DNA of 64,000 nucleotides from Pleurodeles waltl (taxonomy: Eukaryota; Chordata; Amphibia; Caudata; Salamandridae). The notes beneath the pieces are model-generated. The model was not told the DNA's origin. It worked only from the letters and a program-made list of their open reading frames with translations, and did not search any database. The translations under genes and the position numbers were made by a program. The stretch spans positions 756,923,823-756,987,822 of the forward strand of contig NC_090438.1 of NCBI RefSeq assembly GCF_031143425.1, in the 5' to 3' direction. Each line of letters begins with the position of its first letter. Position 1 is the stretch's first letter. This document shows, piece after piece, positions 1 through 12,321 of the stretch.

Positions 1-1393
1 CACATTTCTACCGAATGGAAGAAGGAATGAAGGAGGACTGGCCTGCTACATTGAGGTACAGGCAAATAGAAGCAGCACTGAAGAGGACCACACCTCCTTC
101 ACCGGGTGGCTAATAAAGGAAGGGACTGCACCTGCTGTGCTGCTCAAAGGAGAAACTGTCTCCAGAGAACCAGGCAACACAAAAGACTCCAAGGGTCAGC
201 TGACTGGCCTCTTGTTTGCAGGAGAGGGACACAACAGCTGAAAAACCCTGCTGGGCAAGTTGGAAGCCCCAAAATCAACAAACCGGTACCACCATCACCG
301 TGCAGCTCCAAGGGCCAAGACACGATGCAGAGCTGCATCCAAGTTCGCTTAGCCCGGGAATGCTGCTGGAGTGCTGTTAGGACCCTCAGAAAGAGGATTA
401 TTGACTCAGAAAGGAATGGCTTGTGACCCTGACACCGTGCGACTGGTATTCCAGTGGTGATAAGACTTTAGTCAGACCAGAGAGGATTTTGTGGGACAAC
501 AACCCTGCAACCAGGACCCCCTCACTACCTTCATGGACTTACGAATCCTTGCAGGAACCCCAGTCAACTGCGTCACATTCACAGCATCCGTGGAGCATCC
601 TTCATCCCTTGCCTCAGGATCACTCAATCCTGATGCAATGTAACATGGATAAAAGGCCTGGAACTGATTGAACACTACCTATTCTGTGGAGATAACTGTT
701 TCTAAAGTCCTTGCTGGTCCCCGTGACTAGCTACCTGCCTGCCAGAGATGGTTGTCCTAAATACTTCTCCTCGATCATCTTGACACTTACCCAAGTTGTC
801 CTTGAAATATTTTCTAGTGTAAAATTTGGTGAATTTGCCAAGGCTTGCTTGTGGCTGGGTGAAAATGGTTTGATCTGTTATTACTTGTAAAATCCATATC
901 TCTGGAACCTTCTAGTGGATCTTTTTGATGTGTCTAAATTCGTATAAAAATACAGTCTGTTTTTAAAACTTGGTGTTGAATTTCTTGAGTGTCATGTTGA
1001 TTTCTTCTTCAATTGCGTTGGTGCGGTTTCAATTTAAACTTGTTCAACTGTGTAAACCTTGCTGCTCAGTACCACGACTACCCAGGTTTGAGATGAGGGT
1101 TTGACAGATAAAACTTACTGGATCTAAAGGGGTTGGTAAGTGCATTACACAGTGGAGTCGCACAACCACACCATATAATACTGTCCATTTCCTCAAACTG
1201 GGCCTCTTGAAGGAACAGCACTAGCGTGGCTTCAGCTGCAACCGCCACACACAATTGTTCCAGTCACTGTACCAAGAGATCCGGGTATGCCCTACAGGAT
1301 CACGGCCCAGGGGGAAACAGCCTCAGCAACGACAGCTGAAAAGCGACGTGCGCTATCCACGAAAGCGGAACAATGCTTTCATGAAAAACAACC
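1..1393. other. Unrecognised non-coding sequence
   Basis: I recognise no gene or TE protein here. Short open frames at 106-426 and 423-671 have no recognisable motif and overlap each other. The first 700 bases have the texture of an LTR or leader region, but I can fix no termini. Confidence 0.4.
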
Positions 1394-1463
1394 CTGTTTT
1401 TCTCTGCCTTAACCATGCATGTCCTGAACAACGAACATGTGTGGTTAAGGCAGAGGAAAACAG
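1394..1463. repeat. 29-bp inverted repeat (hairpin)
   Basis: Arms 1394-1422 and 1435-1463 are reverse complements with about three mismatches, separated by a 12-base loop. Each arm carries the core CTCTGCCTTAACC or its complement. It lies just upstream of the G-rich minisatellite. Sequence with related words (GCATGC, CCTTTACC) appears on the far side at about 2868-3040, so the minisatellite may lie inside one larger element. Confidence 0.75.
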
Positions 1464-1504
1464 ACTCAGGATCGGACATGACGTGGTCAGAAAAGTGAGG
1501 CTGG

Positions 1505-2860
1505 GGTAGGGTTGGGGGTAGTTTTAGGGCGGGTGGGGGTAGTTTTAGTTTTTTAGGAATGGGGTGGGTGGTTGGGGCAATTTTAGTTTTTAGGGGCAGG
1601 GTGGAGGGTTTGGGTAATTTTAGGTTTTGGGGTGGGGTGCTTTAAGTTTTAGGGCCAGAGGTCAGGGTAGTTTTGTTTTGGGGTGGGGTCGGGGGTCACA
1701 GTAGTTTTAGGGGCCGGGTGGGGGTCGGGGTAGCTCTAGGTTTCAGGGGTAGGGTGGGGGGCCACGGTAGTTTTAGGGGTGGGGTGGGGGGTTGGGGTAG
1801 TTTGCGGTTTAGGGGCAGGGGTAGTTTTAGTCTTTAGGGGTGGTGGTGGGGAGTCGTGGTAGTTTTCATGGCGGAGTCGGGTAATTTTAGTTTTTAGGGG
1901 CGTGGTGGGAAGTTGAGGTAGTTTTAGGTTTTGGGGTGGGGTCACAGTAGTTTTAGGGGTGGGGTGGAGGGTCGGGGTAGTTTTAGGTTTTAGGGGCACG
2001 GTGGGGGTTGTAGTAGTTTTAGGGGTGGGGGCAGTTTAGGTTTTAGGGGCGGGGTTGGGGGAAGTTTTAGGTTTAAGGGCAGAGGTGGGGGTCGCAGTAG
2101 TTTTAGGGAAGGGGGGTTGGGGTGCTTTAGGTTTTAGTGGCAGGGGTCGGGCAGTTTTAGGTTTTAGGGCCAGAGGTGGGGGGGGGGGGGTCGCGGATGT
2201 TTTAGTAGCGGGGATCGGGGTAATTTTAGTTTTTAGGGGCTGGGTGGGGAGGCAGGGTTGTTTTAGGTTTTAGGGGTGGGGGGCCACAGTACTTCTAGGG
2301 GTGGGGGGGTTGGGTTAGTTTTAGGGGTGGGGTGGGGTAGTTTAGGTTTTATGGGCAGAGGTGGAGGGGTCACAGTAGTTTTAGGTGCAGGGTAATTTTA
2401 GTTTTTAGGGGCGGGGTGGAGAGTCAGGGTAGTTTTAGGTTTTAGGGGTGGGGGTTGGGGTCATTTTAGTTTTTAGGGGCGGGGTGGGGGGTTAGGTTTA
2501 GGTTTTAAGGGTGGGGTTGTGGCTCAGGGTAGTTGGCGTAGTTTAGGTTTTAGAGGTGGGGTAGGGGGTCACAGTAGTTTTAGGTTTTAGGGGCAAGGTG
2601 GGGGGTCATGGCAGTTTTAGGGGCGGGGTGTGGGGTTGAGGTAGTTTAGGTTTTAGGGGCGGGATGGGGGGTCACTGTAATTTTAGGGGCGGTGTGGGGG
2701 GTCCGGGCAATTTTAGTTTTTAGGGGTCAGGTCGGGGTAGTTTAGGGGCAGGAGGTTGGGGTTGTTATAGTTCTTAGGGGCAGGGGTTGGGGTGGTTTTA
2801 GGGGTGGGTTGGGGGGGTCGCGGTTGTTTTAAGGGTGAGGTGTGTGATCAGGGGGGTCGC
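1505..2860. repeat. G-rich degenerate minisatellite, TTTTAGGGG-containing units
   Basis: About 1.35 kb of irregular tandem repeats. The core is roughly GTAGTTTTAGG, TTTTAGGGG, then a run such as GGGGTGGGGGGTCG, giving units of about 30-70 bp. The + strand is strongly purine-rich, with many G-runs of three to ten, so G-quadruplex formation is plausible. Open frames across it (for example 1736-1999 on - and 2055-2273 on +) are low-complexity artefacts of the repeat. Confidence 0.9.
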
Positions 2861-4168
2861 TTGCTGGAACCATGCATGCTGTTCCACGCATGCCTTTACC
2901 AGGCATGCCTTTACAATGAAAAATGGCTGTTAAGGCATTTGTGGTAAAGGTGTTAGTGGTATCAACGCGGTTGTTGTTCCGACTACATTGTTCAGGCATG
3001 CGTGGTTTCAGAATGCGTTGTTCCGATGTATTTTCCGGCCCAGGATGTCTTGCCTATGCTCAGGGATTAGATAGGTTCCCTAATCTGTGCCTGGGTTGGC
3101 GGGGCATCCAACTCATGACACTGGTCAGAGGAAATCCGTTTCAGTGGTATGTCATCTAGCAGGGCCAAAATGTCTGTTAAAGAGGAGTGCTGAGATGGGG
3201 CATAAAGGGGCCGGTAGTGTTGCAGGGAAGCATGGTGAATTTCTTGCTGACTGTACCAGAATGTTTAGGTCATTTCGAATGCAAGTAATAGGGCTATGGG
3301 CATCTGATTGTTTTATTAGCAAGGCCAACATCGTGCCTGATTTGTCACGGCTGGTGTGGGTATGTGCCGTGTAGTTTATGCAGCGTAGCCATTCGAGTAG
3401 TGCAGCCAGTCTGGTGCAAGAAGAGGCAAGGGGTTAAACGTTTGCCAGTTGAGAAATGGTCTCTTGTTTGAGATGAAACAAGGAGCTTTCCACCTCATGA
3501 AGCTCTACCTCTACTGTTTTTCTGGCATCCACTATAACATTAATACAGTGTACTCACAGTGTGACTTTGAAGACCTTTCTTTTTATGATGCTAGAAGAAG
3601 TGCTGTTAGCATGAATTTCAAAGTGATCCCTTATATTTTTACAGAAATTATCGTGGAATGCATCTTCATTCAAGACTGGGGGAGGAGGGTGTTGCATTTG
3701 CCAGGTAGTGACTAGGGGAAGTGGCCTGCCTCAGCTGAACCCAGAAAGGAAAGGGATATGGTCCAATGCTGTGCGGCCCATGTATTGGATGTGGATGAAG
3801 GGAGATCTATGTGAGTGGTACACAGGATGTGATCAAGTCTAACATGTAGGTCATGTGGCAACTAGTAAAAGGAGTAGGTCTTGGTTTGAGGATTGCTATG
3901 GCACCAATGATGCAGCCAGTATATTAAGTGCTTAGATTTGATGTTGTTAGCATTTGGAGTCAAGGGGACAGGATCAGTCTAAAGAGACATCTAGAACATA
4001 TTCAACGTCGAATGTAGGGTATGTCTGCCCATTGTATCAGTTGTCATATGTATTTGTAACGCACACCATCACCCACAGGTAATCTAGTGCTGAGCCAGTG
4101 TGTGTACCTAGCCCTGCTTATGGTAGGTTGATTAATTGAAAAGCTAAGCCTGCAACTTCCATTGGAAT
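2861..4168. other. Unrecognised non-coding sequence
   Basis: No gene, TIR or LTR boundary is recognisable. The first 180 bases repeat words such as GGCATGCCTTTAC and may be the right flank of whatever element contains the minisatellite. Short frames at 2923-3159, 3087-3374 and 3449-3715 show no family motif. Confidence 0.35.
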
Positions 4169-4246
4169 TCAAGAAGAGGAGACTTTCATATGGAGTGGGA
4201 GGCAGTTCCACACTTTAGGAGCGATGTATGAAAATGCCTGTCCTCC
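4169..4246 (-). pseudogene. LINE (CR1/L2-like) ORF2 C-terminal fragment
   Basis: The - strand reads GGQAFSYIAPKVWNCLPLHM just before a stop. This matches the conserved C-terminal motif of CR1/L2-type reverse transcriptases (roughly G-x-x-AFS-x-x-AP-x-x-WN-x-LP). No RT core is found upstream, so it is a short relic. The motif is distinctive, but the fragment is too small to name the clade. Confidence 0.55.
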
Positions 4247-5036
4247 CGATCTGGTTCTGTGTATGTAGAATACATCTCCATTGTAGAATATGCATAGACA
4301 GCATACACTGTTGCACATGCAGAAAGTTTCAACTTTCCTGTCCCACCCTAGCATTGAGGCAAAATGGCACCCTTTTTTTTTTATTTTTCTTACCACATTA
4401 TGTTGACTAGCTATGCACAGGGGCTAGGTCACTGAAATTTTCAATATATACCATTGCCACCAATGGCAAGTGTTGTATGCTGGGTTGGAGCTACATAGCA
4501 GAGTGGGTATGCAGTTAGTACGGTGATTTATTCATATACCTTGACGAATTTGCATGTGTGCGCATATATGTGACATAATTGAGCTTAAGGAAAGACTACG
4601 TGGCACTTGGAAGCAGTGCGTAAGCCCCTGATGTTTCATGCGATAATGTTAAGATTGGCAAGGAGCTTGGCACTACCTGTTGCTACGTTATGTTGTGAGG
4701 GCATTGAGGCAAAATGACCCAGTAGGGAGAAGTCATGCAGAAGGGGACTGATCCTAGTCTGAGCACTCTTAGTACGCCATTGTGTGACCTCCCTTCCACC
4801 CAAGTTGAAGCTGTTTTGCAAGGATTTTGAGTTTTGCAGGAACAGTAGGTAATCCTGCAGGCCCATTTCACAGAGTTTACTTTTTACCCTAAGAAAGAAG
4901 GACTGTTGGTGCAGAAACCTTATGTGTAGTCAGAGAAAAGCATTATGTGCTTACTGTCTGTTTTCTGGTTCTACCTAGTATTTTATCACGGCCCTTAAAA
5001 TAAAGAAATGTAACAACCATAGGGCATGGTGTGGAT

Positions 5037-5500
5037 TCAGGTAGCATGTGAGGACCCTGTGGGTTCTTTCAGTGGAAAAAAAGGTATTGAGATGGTGGGG
5101 GGCATGAATCTTTTGATCCAAGTTTCTAAGTAGCCAACTGGATCAAGACTTTCCATGTCTTCAGGTTGGCCTGCTATTCCTAAGTTGCTTTTCCAGGCCC
5201 TGCCTTCTTTATCCTCTGCCCTGCCCTTGAAAAACATGAATGGTCTACAAAATCCACAGGAGTGCTGTGTGTGTCTGTAATTTATGGTGGCATTTTTTGA
5301 AGTCCAAGTAACTAACTGAATTTAGACTTTCTGCACCTTCAGGAAGGCCTACTATTCTTAGGTTGCTTCTGCAGGCCCTTCCCTCTTTATCCTCTGACCT
5401 ACCCTCAAACAATGCACACAGTCTGCAAGGTCCACAGTAGTGCTGCGTGTGTCTGTCAGTTATGTTGCATTTTTTGAAGTGTACTTTTGAGGAAGACACC
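5037..5500 (-). pseudogene. Two tandem L1 ORF1 fragments
   Basis: Two imperfect copies lie head to tail on the - strand, at about 5260-5430 and 5037-5237. Both contain the L1 ORF1p signature at the start of the RRM-like domain, seen as EGRACRSNLRIVGLPEGAES in one and EGRAWKSNLGIAGQPEDMES in the other. The second continues into the DPVGYLETWIKRFMPP region. The flanking text (roughly TGCTGTGTGTGTCTGTAA..TTATG) is also duplicated, so this is a local tandem duplication of an L1 fragment, not two independent insertions. Confidence 0.7.
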
Positions 5501-7422
5501 CTGTTGGTCAACCTGCGGTGGTTACCTCGATGTCTACAAGGTCAGTTGCGGATGCCACAGGTTGAAGGGCCACACTAGTGCTCGGTTTCCTCATTGGGTG
5601 GTGTTAACTTACAAACACTGCAACAGTCTTATTTGCTGGGAAGACAAGGCAACCAGGCTGTGTAGTAACCCCAGGCTACAGTTGATAGTCTCTTGCATGC
5701 CTGTGTATACCAGCATAGGGGCATTAAAGTTCTAAATGTTCTAGTTTTAGGTAGCTGAGGTGAAAAGCATTTATTGACACAGTAGAGGCATGTCAAGGGC
5801 AGCAGAATGCAAGGAACACACATGGCCAGCAACTGTGGCATGGTGATTTGAAGCACCTTCTTAAAACGAAAGCATCTGCCGAATTGCAAGGGTGTCAATG
5901 TGTCAGCTTGTTGTGGTATTAGCAATCAGTCCCCCATCTCAACTGTGATAGCACTGAGTGGAATACCACTGCAGTAGTTTTCATGCCTGCAAATTACTCT
6001 CCTCGGTGTTGACAAGAGGCCCACCACCTACTACCAGTGAGTCCAGGCAGACTGACTCAGTAGGCATGTAGTGTTGGGTGGGGGTGTTCTCGATATTTTG
6101 CGAAGTGGGATAGGGCTGGATGGGGAGGTCAGGGGTCTTATCTATGTTCGTTTCCTGAAGTTAGGGTTTGTGTGTAATTGCCCAGAGTGAGCAATGTTTT
6201 TTTTTTCAAATGTGGAAGGAAAGTTTGCTTACGCTCTGACAGTTTGAGAGAGGTCCGCCTCTGCTGCCTAGATCAGTGAGGCCTCAGTGGCATTCTGCTG
6301 CCTCCCACTGGTATGGGGGCCACCATATGGACAGAGAAGTAATGGTCTCAGGAGCCAGTTAGCCATGACGGTGCTGTGCTCTGCAGTAGCCTGCCCAATA
6401 CCTCTTTCCACTGTTGGGTAGGGTGCACCGATTCAGCGGTGGGTGTGGAGCCCTCTCAGTGGCAGCAATGACCTGCTCACCTGAGGTCTCACTGGGCCGT
6501 CAGGTTCTAAAGCATCCTTTCCTGGGGTACGGCAGGTGGGACAGCTGGCTCAGAGCACCGGAACACCAGTAGCTCACTTATTTATAGGATGTCATGCTGT
6601 CTGGCTAGAGGGGAATGGAGTAATGTATTTGTTGAATGGATCTGAACCGGTGGGGACCAAGAAAATGGCAGCACCGATCTCAGCGGGCTGTCTGCAATGC
6701 CACAGGGGCAATCTGCTCATGGAGTGCACTGGCAGAGAGGTTAGTGTCTCAGATTTTAACAAAGCAATCGGGTGCAGCACTACAGAAGTGTTAATGTAGG
6801 AGAATGTCCTGCAACCTCTCCAATTAAAGGTGGATTTTGGACCTCAGGTGTGAAGCTGCCAGATTAATTATACGCTATCAAGGTCATTTTAGAGGTGGTT
6901 CCCACCATTTCTGTAATTTATGGATTCTAAAAAGTGGCACACATTTTCAAAATCGATCTGTTCTGGAATTGAGCCAATTGATTATAATTAACAACGGGGA
7001 CATTTTTACACTGCCTTTGTTTCAACTAGGATTTCCAAATTGGAAAAGCAAGCACCAAAGTGTTTGTTAGTTTATTCTAAGGCCCCAACTTTCAGACTGC
7101 AAAAGTGAGGGAGTTGGGTTTTTAGGGCTATCTACAACTCCCAGTAAATACCATAGCTGTGGGTTTGGGGTGTTAGGAGGCTGCAGCACAGACCTCCTAT
7201 TCTGACTCTTTCATGCAAGCATGGAGAATTATTTGTGGAATTAATGTTTAGTGCATTGATTCTCACATCCATAACACTTAACCTCAGATTTTTGTAATTA
7301 AATGTTGTCAGGTATTTAGGTGGCAAAAATCAGATAGAGGGAAACAGCAGTGGTGTGACAATTATTGCACAACTCAGAATTCCAATCCCTGCGCAAATTC
7401 CAGAATGCGCATTAATTAAAAT
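5501..7422. other. Unrecognised non-coding sequence
   Basis: No element termini or protein motifs are recognised over about 1.9 kb. It ends at the target site of the L1 insertion, so it is part of the sequence that existed before the L1 arrived. The same host sequence should resume at 18380. Confidence 0.4.
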
Positions 7423-7431
7423 TGATCTCTT

Positions 7432-7920
7432 GGGGCGTGGCCAAAAAAAATGGCCAGAGGGACGCGTTCCTAGTGAGCTACTGCATCCCGGCTTAATCCT
7501 CCATCAATCCTGGGCCACTTGAGGCAATTGGCGCCCCCCTCTTGTTACGGGACGGCGCCCCGAGTGTGTCAGTACGACACAGCCCCATTTTTGAGGCTCT
7601 GACCTCGAGGATCGAGACCGTGTCAGCGTACCTCCCTGGGCCACGCGTGACGTGGCTGATGGACTTCGGAGGTGGGCGCTGCTGCGTGCCGGCGGCCCGT
7701 TCCTGGCTTTGTGCTCCAGGTTGGGGGTCGTGTCCTACTCCTGCGTGGCCTCGGTGCTGGCAGCAGCCTATGGTGGGAGTCACTCCCCTGCTCCAGCAGG
7801 CACCTTCCAAGACAACGACTGGTACCCTTGGACTCCTCTCACAGCGACGAGCGTGCTCCTAAGGACACAGAGGGTGGACATCATCGACATAGACTGTCCT
7901 GAAGTCCTGCTGACGCAATT
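7432..7920 (+). promoter_or_regulatory. L1 5' UTR remnant
   Basis: A GC-rich block follows the L1 start, containing GGGGCGTGGCC and an A-run followed by ATGGCC. This fits an internal-promoter 5' UTR, but I recognise no individual factor sites. Overlapping frames on both strands (7493-7862) are composition artefacts. The block stops where the LTR fragment begins. Confidence 0.5.
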
Positions 7921-9195
7921 TGGATGAGGTAAGACCTTGCCTTCCACAGAGTGACAGTATCCCTGTGGACTGCATCTTCTTCACCTCCTGAGGCTTCTGT
8001 GCACTATTTGCAAAATTCCTTTGTGTATAGCCTGGCCCAGGTCCCCAGCACTCCATCCTGTGACGCTCAACTCGCTGAGTTGTTCTCCGGTGGCATGGGA
8101 CCTTCCTTTGTTGTGCTGCATCAACTGTGTTTTGCACCACCTTTGTCCCCGTGACCTGGGACCTCCGGAGGTGCTGGCTGGCATCCTGAGGGCTCTCTAA
8201 AGTGCTGAGAGCCCCCTCTTCCTCCTCACACAGAGTTGAGGCCCCCAGGTCCCTCCTGGGTCCATCCAGCACCATTTTCAAGCAAAACTCACTTGTGCCA
8301 TAGAAAAGGCTTGTTGGCGACTTCCAACACAAAATCACATCTGCAACGATCTTCACATCGTGGGACATCCTTTGCATCAAGCAGGAACCCGCTGGCGTCT
8401 TACTAGGGTGCATTTCTGTAGTCTTCGACTAACCGTGGACTCTTCTTTTGTACCCTCTTCTGTATTGGCAGGGGCTCCTGTCCTTCCTGGAACTTCTTTC
8501 GACTTCTGGACTTGGTCCCCTTCCTTTGCAGGTCTTCAGGTCCAGGAATCCAGCAGTTGTTCTTTGCAGACTTGGCTGGTTGCTGCAAAATCTCAATTAT
8601 GAGGTGTAGTGTGTCCTAAGGAAACTTGCAGTACTTTACTCCTGCTTTTCTGGGCTCTGGCGTGGGGTAATTTACTTACCTTTACTGTATTCTTACTCTC
8701 CCAGCAATTCTGCACACACTACACTTGTCTAGGGGGAAATTCATGATTCGCATTCCACTTTCTTAGTATATGGTTTGTGTTGCCCCTAGACCTATTTTCT
8801 CCCATTGCAATCTATAGCATTTCCTATTGCTTGCATTGCTCTATGACTATTTATTTTTCTAATTTTGGTGTCTAGCGGATACATGTGTATAATACTTACC
8901 ACCAGGAGGAGTATTGTCTCTAAGATATTTTTGGTACTGTGTCACCCAAATAAATACCTTTATTTTTGGTGACACTGAGTATTGTCTTTACTTGTGTATA
9001 AGTAATGTGTAACTATAAATGGTATTGCAGGAGCTTTGCATGTCTCCTAGTTCAGCCAAAGCTGCTCTGCTATAGCTACCTCTATCAGCCTAAGCTGCTA
9101 GAACACTACTACATTTCACTAATAAGGGATAACTGGACCTGGTATAAGGTGTAAGCACCCAAGGCACCCACTACAAACCAGGCCATCCTCATACA
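7921..9195 (-). mobile_element. LTR-retrotransposon LTR fragment inside the L1
   Basis: The edges TGGATGAGG (7921) and CCTCATACA (ending 9195) form a near-perfect terminal inverted pair of TG..CA type. The right end is preceded by text typical of amphibian gypsy LTR ends (GGTGTAAGCACC, CACTACAAACCAGG). I find no 5-bp duplication, and the L1 ORF1 N-terminus (coiled coil) is missing at the junction. A deletion probably accompanied or followed insertion. The antisense 184-residue frame at 7859-8413 is non-coding LTR sequence. Confidence 0.55.
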
Positions 9196-9984
9196 TGGGG
9201 GTCCTGCGAAAACAGATGGTGCAGGCCAATTCCACAGTTGGAAGGCTGGAGGACACAAAGGGCAGGCCCTGGTGGCATAACATCCGACTGCTGGGATTCT
9301 CCGAGCGTGCGGAGGGGTCCGCAGCTGAAACTTTTGTGGAGAGTTGGATCAGAGACGTACTGCAGCCGGCCGGGCTGTCAAGGGTGTTTGTGGTGGAGAG
9401 TGCTCATAGGGCCCTCATTGCACCTCCTCGGCCCTGTGCACCGCCGAGGGCTATCATTGCCCCTCTTTTGAACTACAAAGGCCGAGACTGTGTTCCTGCG
9501 GGCGGCCTGCGAATCTGACAGGGCGGTATTCGAGAACTGCAAAATCTCCATTTATCCTAATTAGACGAACAAGGTTCAGAGCTCCCGATAGGGGTTCCTA
9601 GAGGTGAAAGCAAAGTTCCGTGCCATGAACATCAGATATATGCTCCTGTATCCGGCACGTTTAAAGGTGCTTTCCGATGGCAGGTCCCACTTCTTTGAGC
9701 GTCCGGAGGAGGTATGGAGATGGCTGGAAATGTGGGACAAAGTGACTCCGGGCGGAACGGTGAGGACAGGTGGGGTGGCTCCTCGGTCCTCTGGAGCGGA
9801 CGGTCCGGACTGGAGGACTTGTGACGAGGGCCAGTTTGAGGATACAGTGGCTCAAGTGGCGGCCACGGACCCTGCCCATAGAATTGTGATACAACAGGAT
9901 GGGACAATGACGGTTGTGACTGCTGGATCAGCGGAGGGTATGAATGGGGAGCGGGAAGTGGAGAGGGTCTCCGCACAGGTCTGA
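9196..9984 (+). pseudogene. L1 ORF1 remnant
   Basis: ORF1p is an RNA-binding nucleic-acid chaperone of the L1 particle. The RRM-like domain begins near 9240 with LEDTKGRPWWHNIRLLGFSE. The C-terminal domain appears in another frame from 9604, with KFRAMNIRYMLLYPARLKVL followed by a FFERPEEVWRWLE stretch, the usual end of the conserved region. The N-terminal coiled coil is absent, replaced by LTR sequence to the left. There is a frameshift and stop around 9518-9600. A non-conserved, acid-rich tail extends to the stop at 9984. Confidence 0.85.
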
Positions 9985-10493
9985 CTATGTTACTAATATC
10001 TGGGAATTCCTGTTGTGCCCTCTATCTGGGGGCTTGTGTCTAAGTGAGAGCACTTTCTCTGTTAGGAGGAGTGCGGCTAGACTACGATCAAGGTCCCAAT
10101 GGGGCGCCATTTGAACTCAGGAATGTATTGGATATCGGGGGGCCTATGTTTAATATCGAGATATGCTGGGGTAGTATTTAGGCATTTGTATGTTGACGCT
10201 GGGGTGGGGGTGGTCACTTCACAGCTGTCGTAGGACTTCATAACTGGGTAGTATGGGCAGCATCCACAGTATGGATCTACAGTATGGCTTGTTGTGCTTG
10301 TTTTACTGTTTATCCAGGGTGGGGGTTGGGGGTCTGGGGTTTTTGGTTGGTGAAGTTTATCAATATTTGAAGTTCGCTTCAGCAGTGCAGGCATATAGGC
10401 AAGATGGGCCATGTGTACTCTCCTTGACTTCCCATGGTTGGGGGGTGGTAAGGGGTGGAAATCCAGAGGGAGGGATGGACACTACGTATCGGT
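9985..10493. other. L1 inter-ORF region
   Basis: About 500 bases between the end of L1 ORF1 and the likely start of ORF2. No protein motif is seen on either strand. Confidence 0.5.
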
Positions 10494-11498
10494 ATGGGTC
10501 GACAGATTAATATGTTGATGTGGAATCTCAGGGGGTTGAAGAGGTACACCACACGCTGCAGGGTACACTCCTTTCTGAGGAGACATAAGGTTCATATCGC
10601 CTGTCTTCAGGAAACGCACATGAGTAAGGAGGAAGCACAAAAACTATCCAAGAAATGGCGGGCCAGATGTTCTCATCCTCCTTCTCTTCTTATGCAAGGG
10701 GCGTGACCATATGGGTGGCTCCGGGGATCCCATTCACCCATGTCTACAGTGAAGTAGATGTTGAGGGTAGATACGTCCTCGTAGAGGGCATGTTAGATGG
10801 ATCACCCATCATTATCCTTAACACTTATGCACCCAACACAGATGAACACTCCTTCTATGCCAGAATACCAAAGATGTTGGGGGAGGGCGTGGATGGGCCT
10901 ATTGTGTGGGCTGAGGACTATAATTGTATATTGAATGGGGAAATAGACTGTCTCCCACTGCGGCAGGGAACTAAACTGTGGATGGTGAAATCTCTCACGG
11001 AAGTTATGAGTAATCTAGAATTATGGGATGGATGGAGGGAGCTGCACCCGGAGGCCAGAGTGTCCACTTGTCACTCAAAAACACATAACACATATAGTCG
11101 TCTGGATCGGTTTCTCCTGGGCGGATTGAGCAGCTCGCAGGTCCTGGATGTCACACATTTGGGTAGGTTCTTATTTGATCATGCACCAGTGCTGATGCAA
11201 CTGCAGTGGGGGCCTGATACTACTGGCTTAGTACGTAGTTTGTGTATGCCTGCGGACTTCCTGACTGATGCGAGGTGTTGGGACAAGGTGGGGGAGGCCA
11301 TTAAAGGTTAAATGGACTTGAACTGGAACACAAGGGTATCAAGGGCTGGTGCGCCACTCCCAGAGGATGGTGCGGGGGGGAGAGGTTTCTGCGGCAGAGG
11401 CGGCTCCCGCGTTTGAAACCAGAGAGTAGGGATGTTTTGGAGGCTGTGATTACTGTGGAGGAAGTGAGTGAGGCAGTCAATGTGATGACCAAGTCTAA
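10494..11498 (+). pseudogene. L1 ORF2, endonuclease part
   Basis: The start at 10494 (MGRQINMLMWNLRGLK) opens an AP-endonuclease-like domain that nicks target DNA for target-primed reverse transcription. Visible motifs are MWNLRG, ACLQETHM, then after a frameshift near 10655 a SSYARGVTIWVAPG strand, ILNTYAPNTDEHSFYA, VWAEDYNCIL where GDFN is usual, TYSRLDRFLL, and FDHAPVLMQL where SDHAP is usual. The reading frame breaks at about 11311. The linker EAVITVEEVSEAVNVMTKSK just before 11498 leads toward the RT but is cut by the MITE at 11499. Reverse transcriptase sequence resumes at about 15685. Confidence 0.85.
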
Positions 11499-12118
11499 GG
11501 TGGTCATTCTGACCCTGGCGGTCTTTGACCGCCAGGGCGGAGGACCGCGGGAGCACCGCCGACAGGCCGGCGGTGCTCCAATGGGGATTCCGACCGCGGC
11601 GGTAAAGCCGCGGTCGGACCGGCACCACTGGCGGGGTCCCGCCAGTGTACCGCGGCCCCATTGAATCCTCCGCGGCGGCGCAGCTTGCTGCACCGCCGCG
11701 GGGATTCCGACCCCCCCTACCGCCATCCAGATCCCGGCGGTCGGACCGCCGAGATCCGGATGGCGGTAGGGGGGGTCGCGGGGCCCCTGCAGTGCCCATG
11801 CCACTGGCATGGGCATTGCAGGGGCCCCCGTAAGAGGGCCCCTACATGTATTTCACTGTCTGCTGCGCAGACAGTGAAATACGCGACGGGTGCAACTGCA
11901 CCCGTCGCACAGCTTCCACTCCGCCGGCTCGATTCCGAGCCGGCTTCATCGTGGAAGCCTCTTTCCCGCTGGGCTGGCTGGCGGTCTGAAGGCGACCGCC
12001 CGCCAGCCCAGCGGGAAAGTCAGAATTACCGCCGCGGTCTTTCGACCGCGGAACGGTAACCTGACGGCGGGACTTTGGCGGGCGGCCTCCGCCGCCCGCC
12101 AAGGTCAGAATGAGGGCC
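11499..12118. mobile_element. Palindrome-chain MITE, copy 1 (Harbinger-type)
   Basis: A 620-bp element with terminal inverted repeats (GGTGGTCATTCTGACC at the left, complementary to the right end GGTCAGAATGAGGGCC), flanked by TAA at 11496-11498 and 12119-12121. A 3-bp TWA duplication is the hallmark of PIF/Harbinger transposition. The interior is a run of back-to-back GC-rich palindromes, for example GGAGCACCGCC..GGCGGTGCTCC and TATTTCACTGTCTG..CAGACAGTGAAATA. It encodes no protein; the long frames across it on both strands arise from GC-rich palindromes. It inserted into the left target-site duplication of the Penelope-like element. Confidence 0.85.
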
Positions 12119-12321
12119 TAAGTCTCCGGGTGGTGCTAAGCAGGTGTCAGGGCACTCATGAATTAAAGCTTTTATATTCCAAACGTATTGTTCCGTGCAA
12201 ACAGCATCAAATTATCAGTCGGACCGAGATTCGTGAGAAAAATAACACAATTTAATCTTGAGATAGGAAGTCCATCAGAGCTACAACAGCCGTCCTTGTA
12301 ACCAATATCCTTATTACAACA

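Noticed and set aside
1505..2860. Interstitial telomere sequence
   Set aside because: The vertebrate TTAGGG hexamer is not in tandem; TTTTAGGGG occurs within long irregular units.
7859..8413. 184-residue - strand frame
   Set aside because: It spans the L1-LTR junction and non-coding LTR sequence, and no protein family motif is seen.
11301..11816. Overlapping 160-170-residue frames on the - strand
   Set aside because: They run through GC-rich palindromes of MITE copy 1 and appear in several frames and both strands at once.
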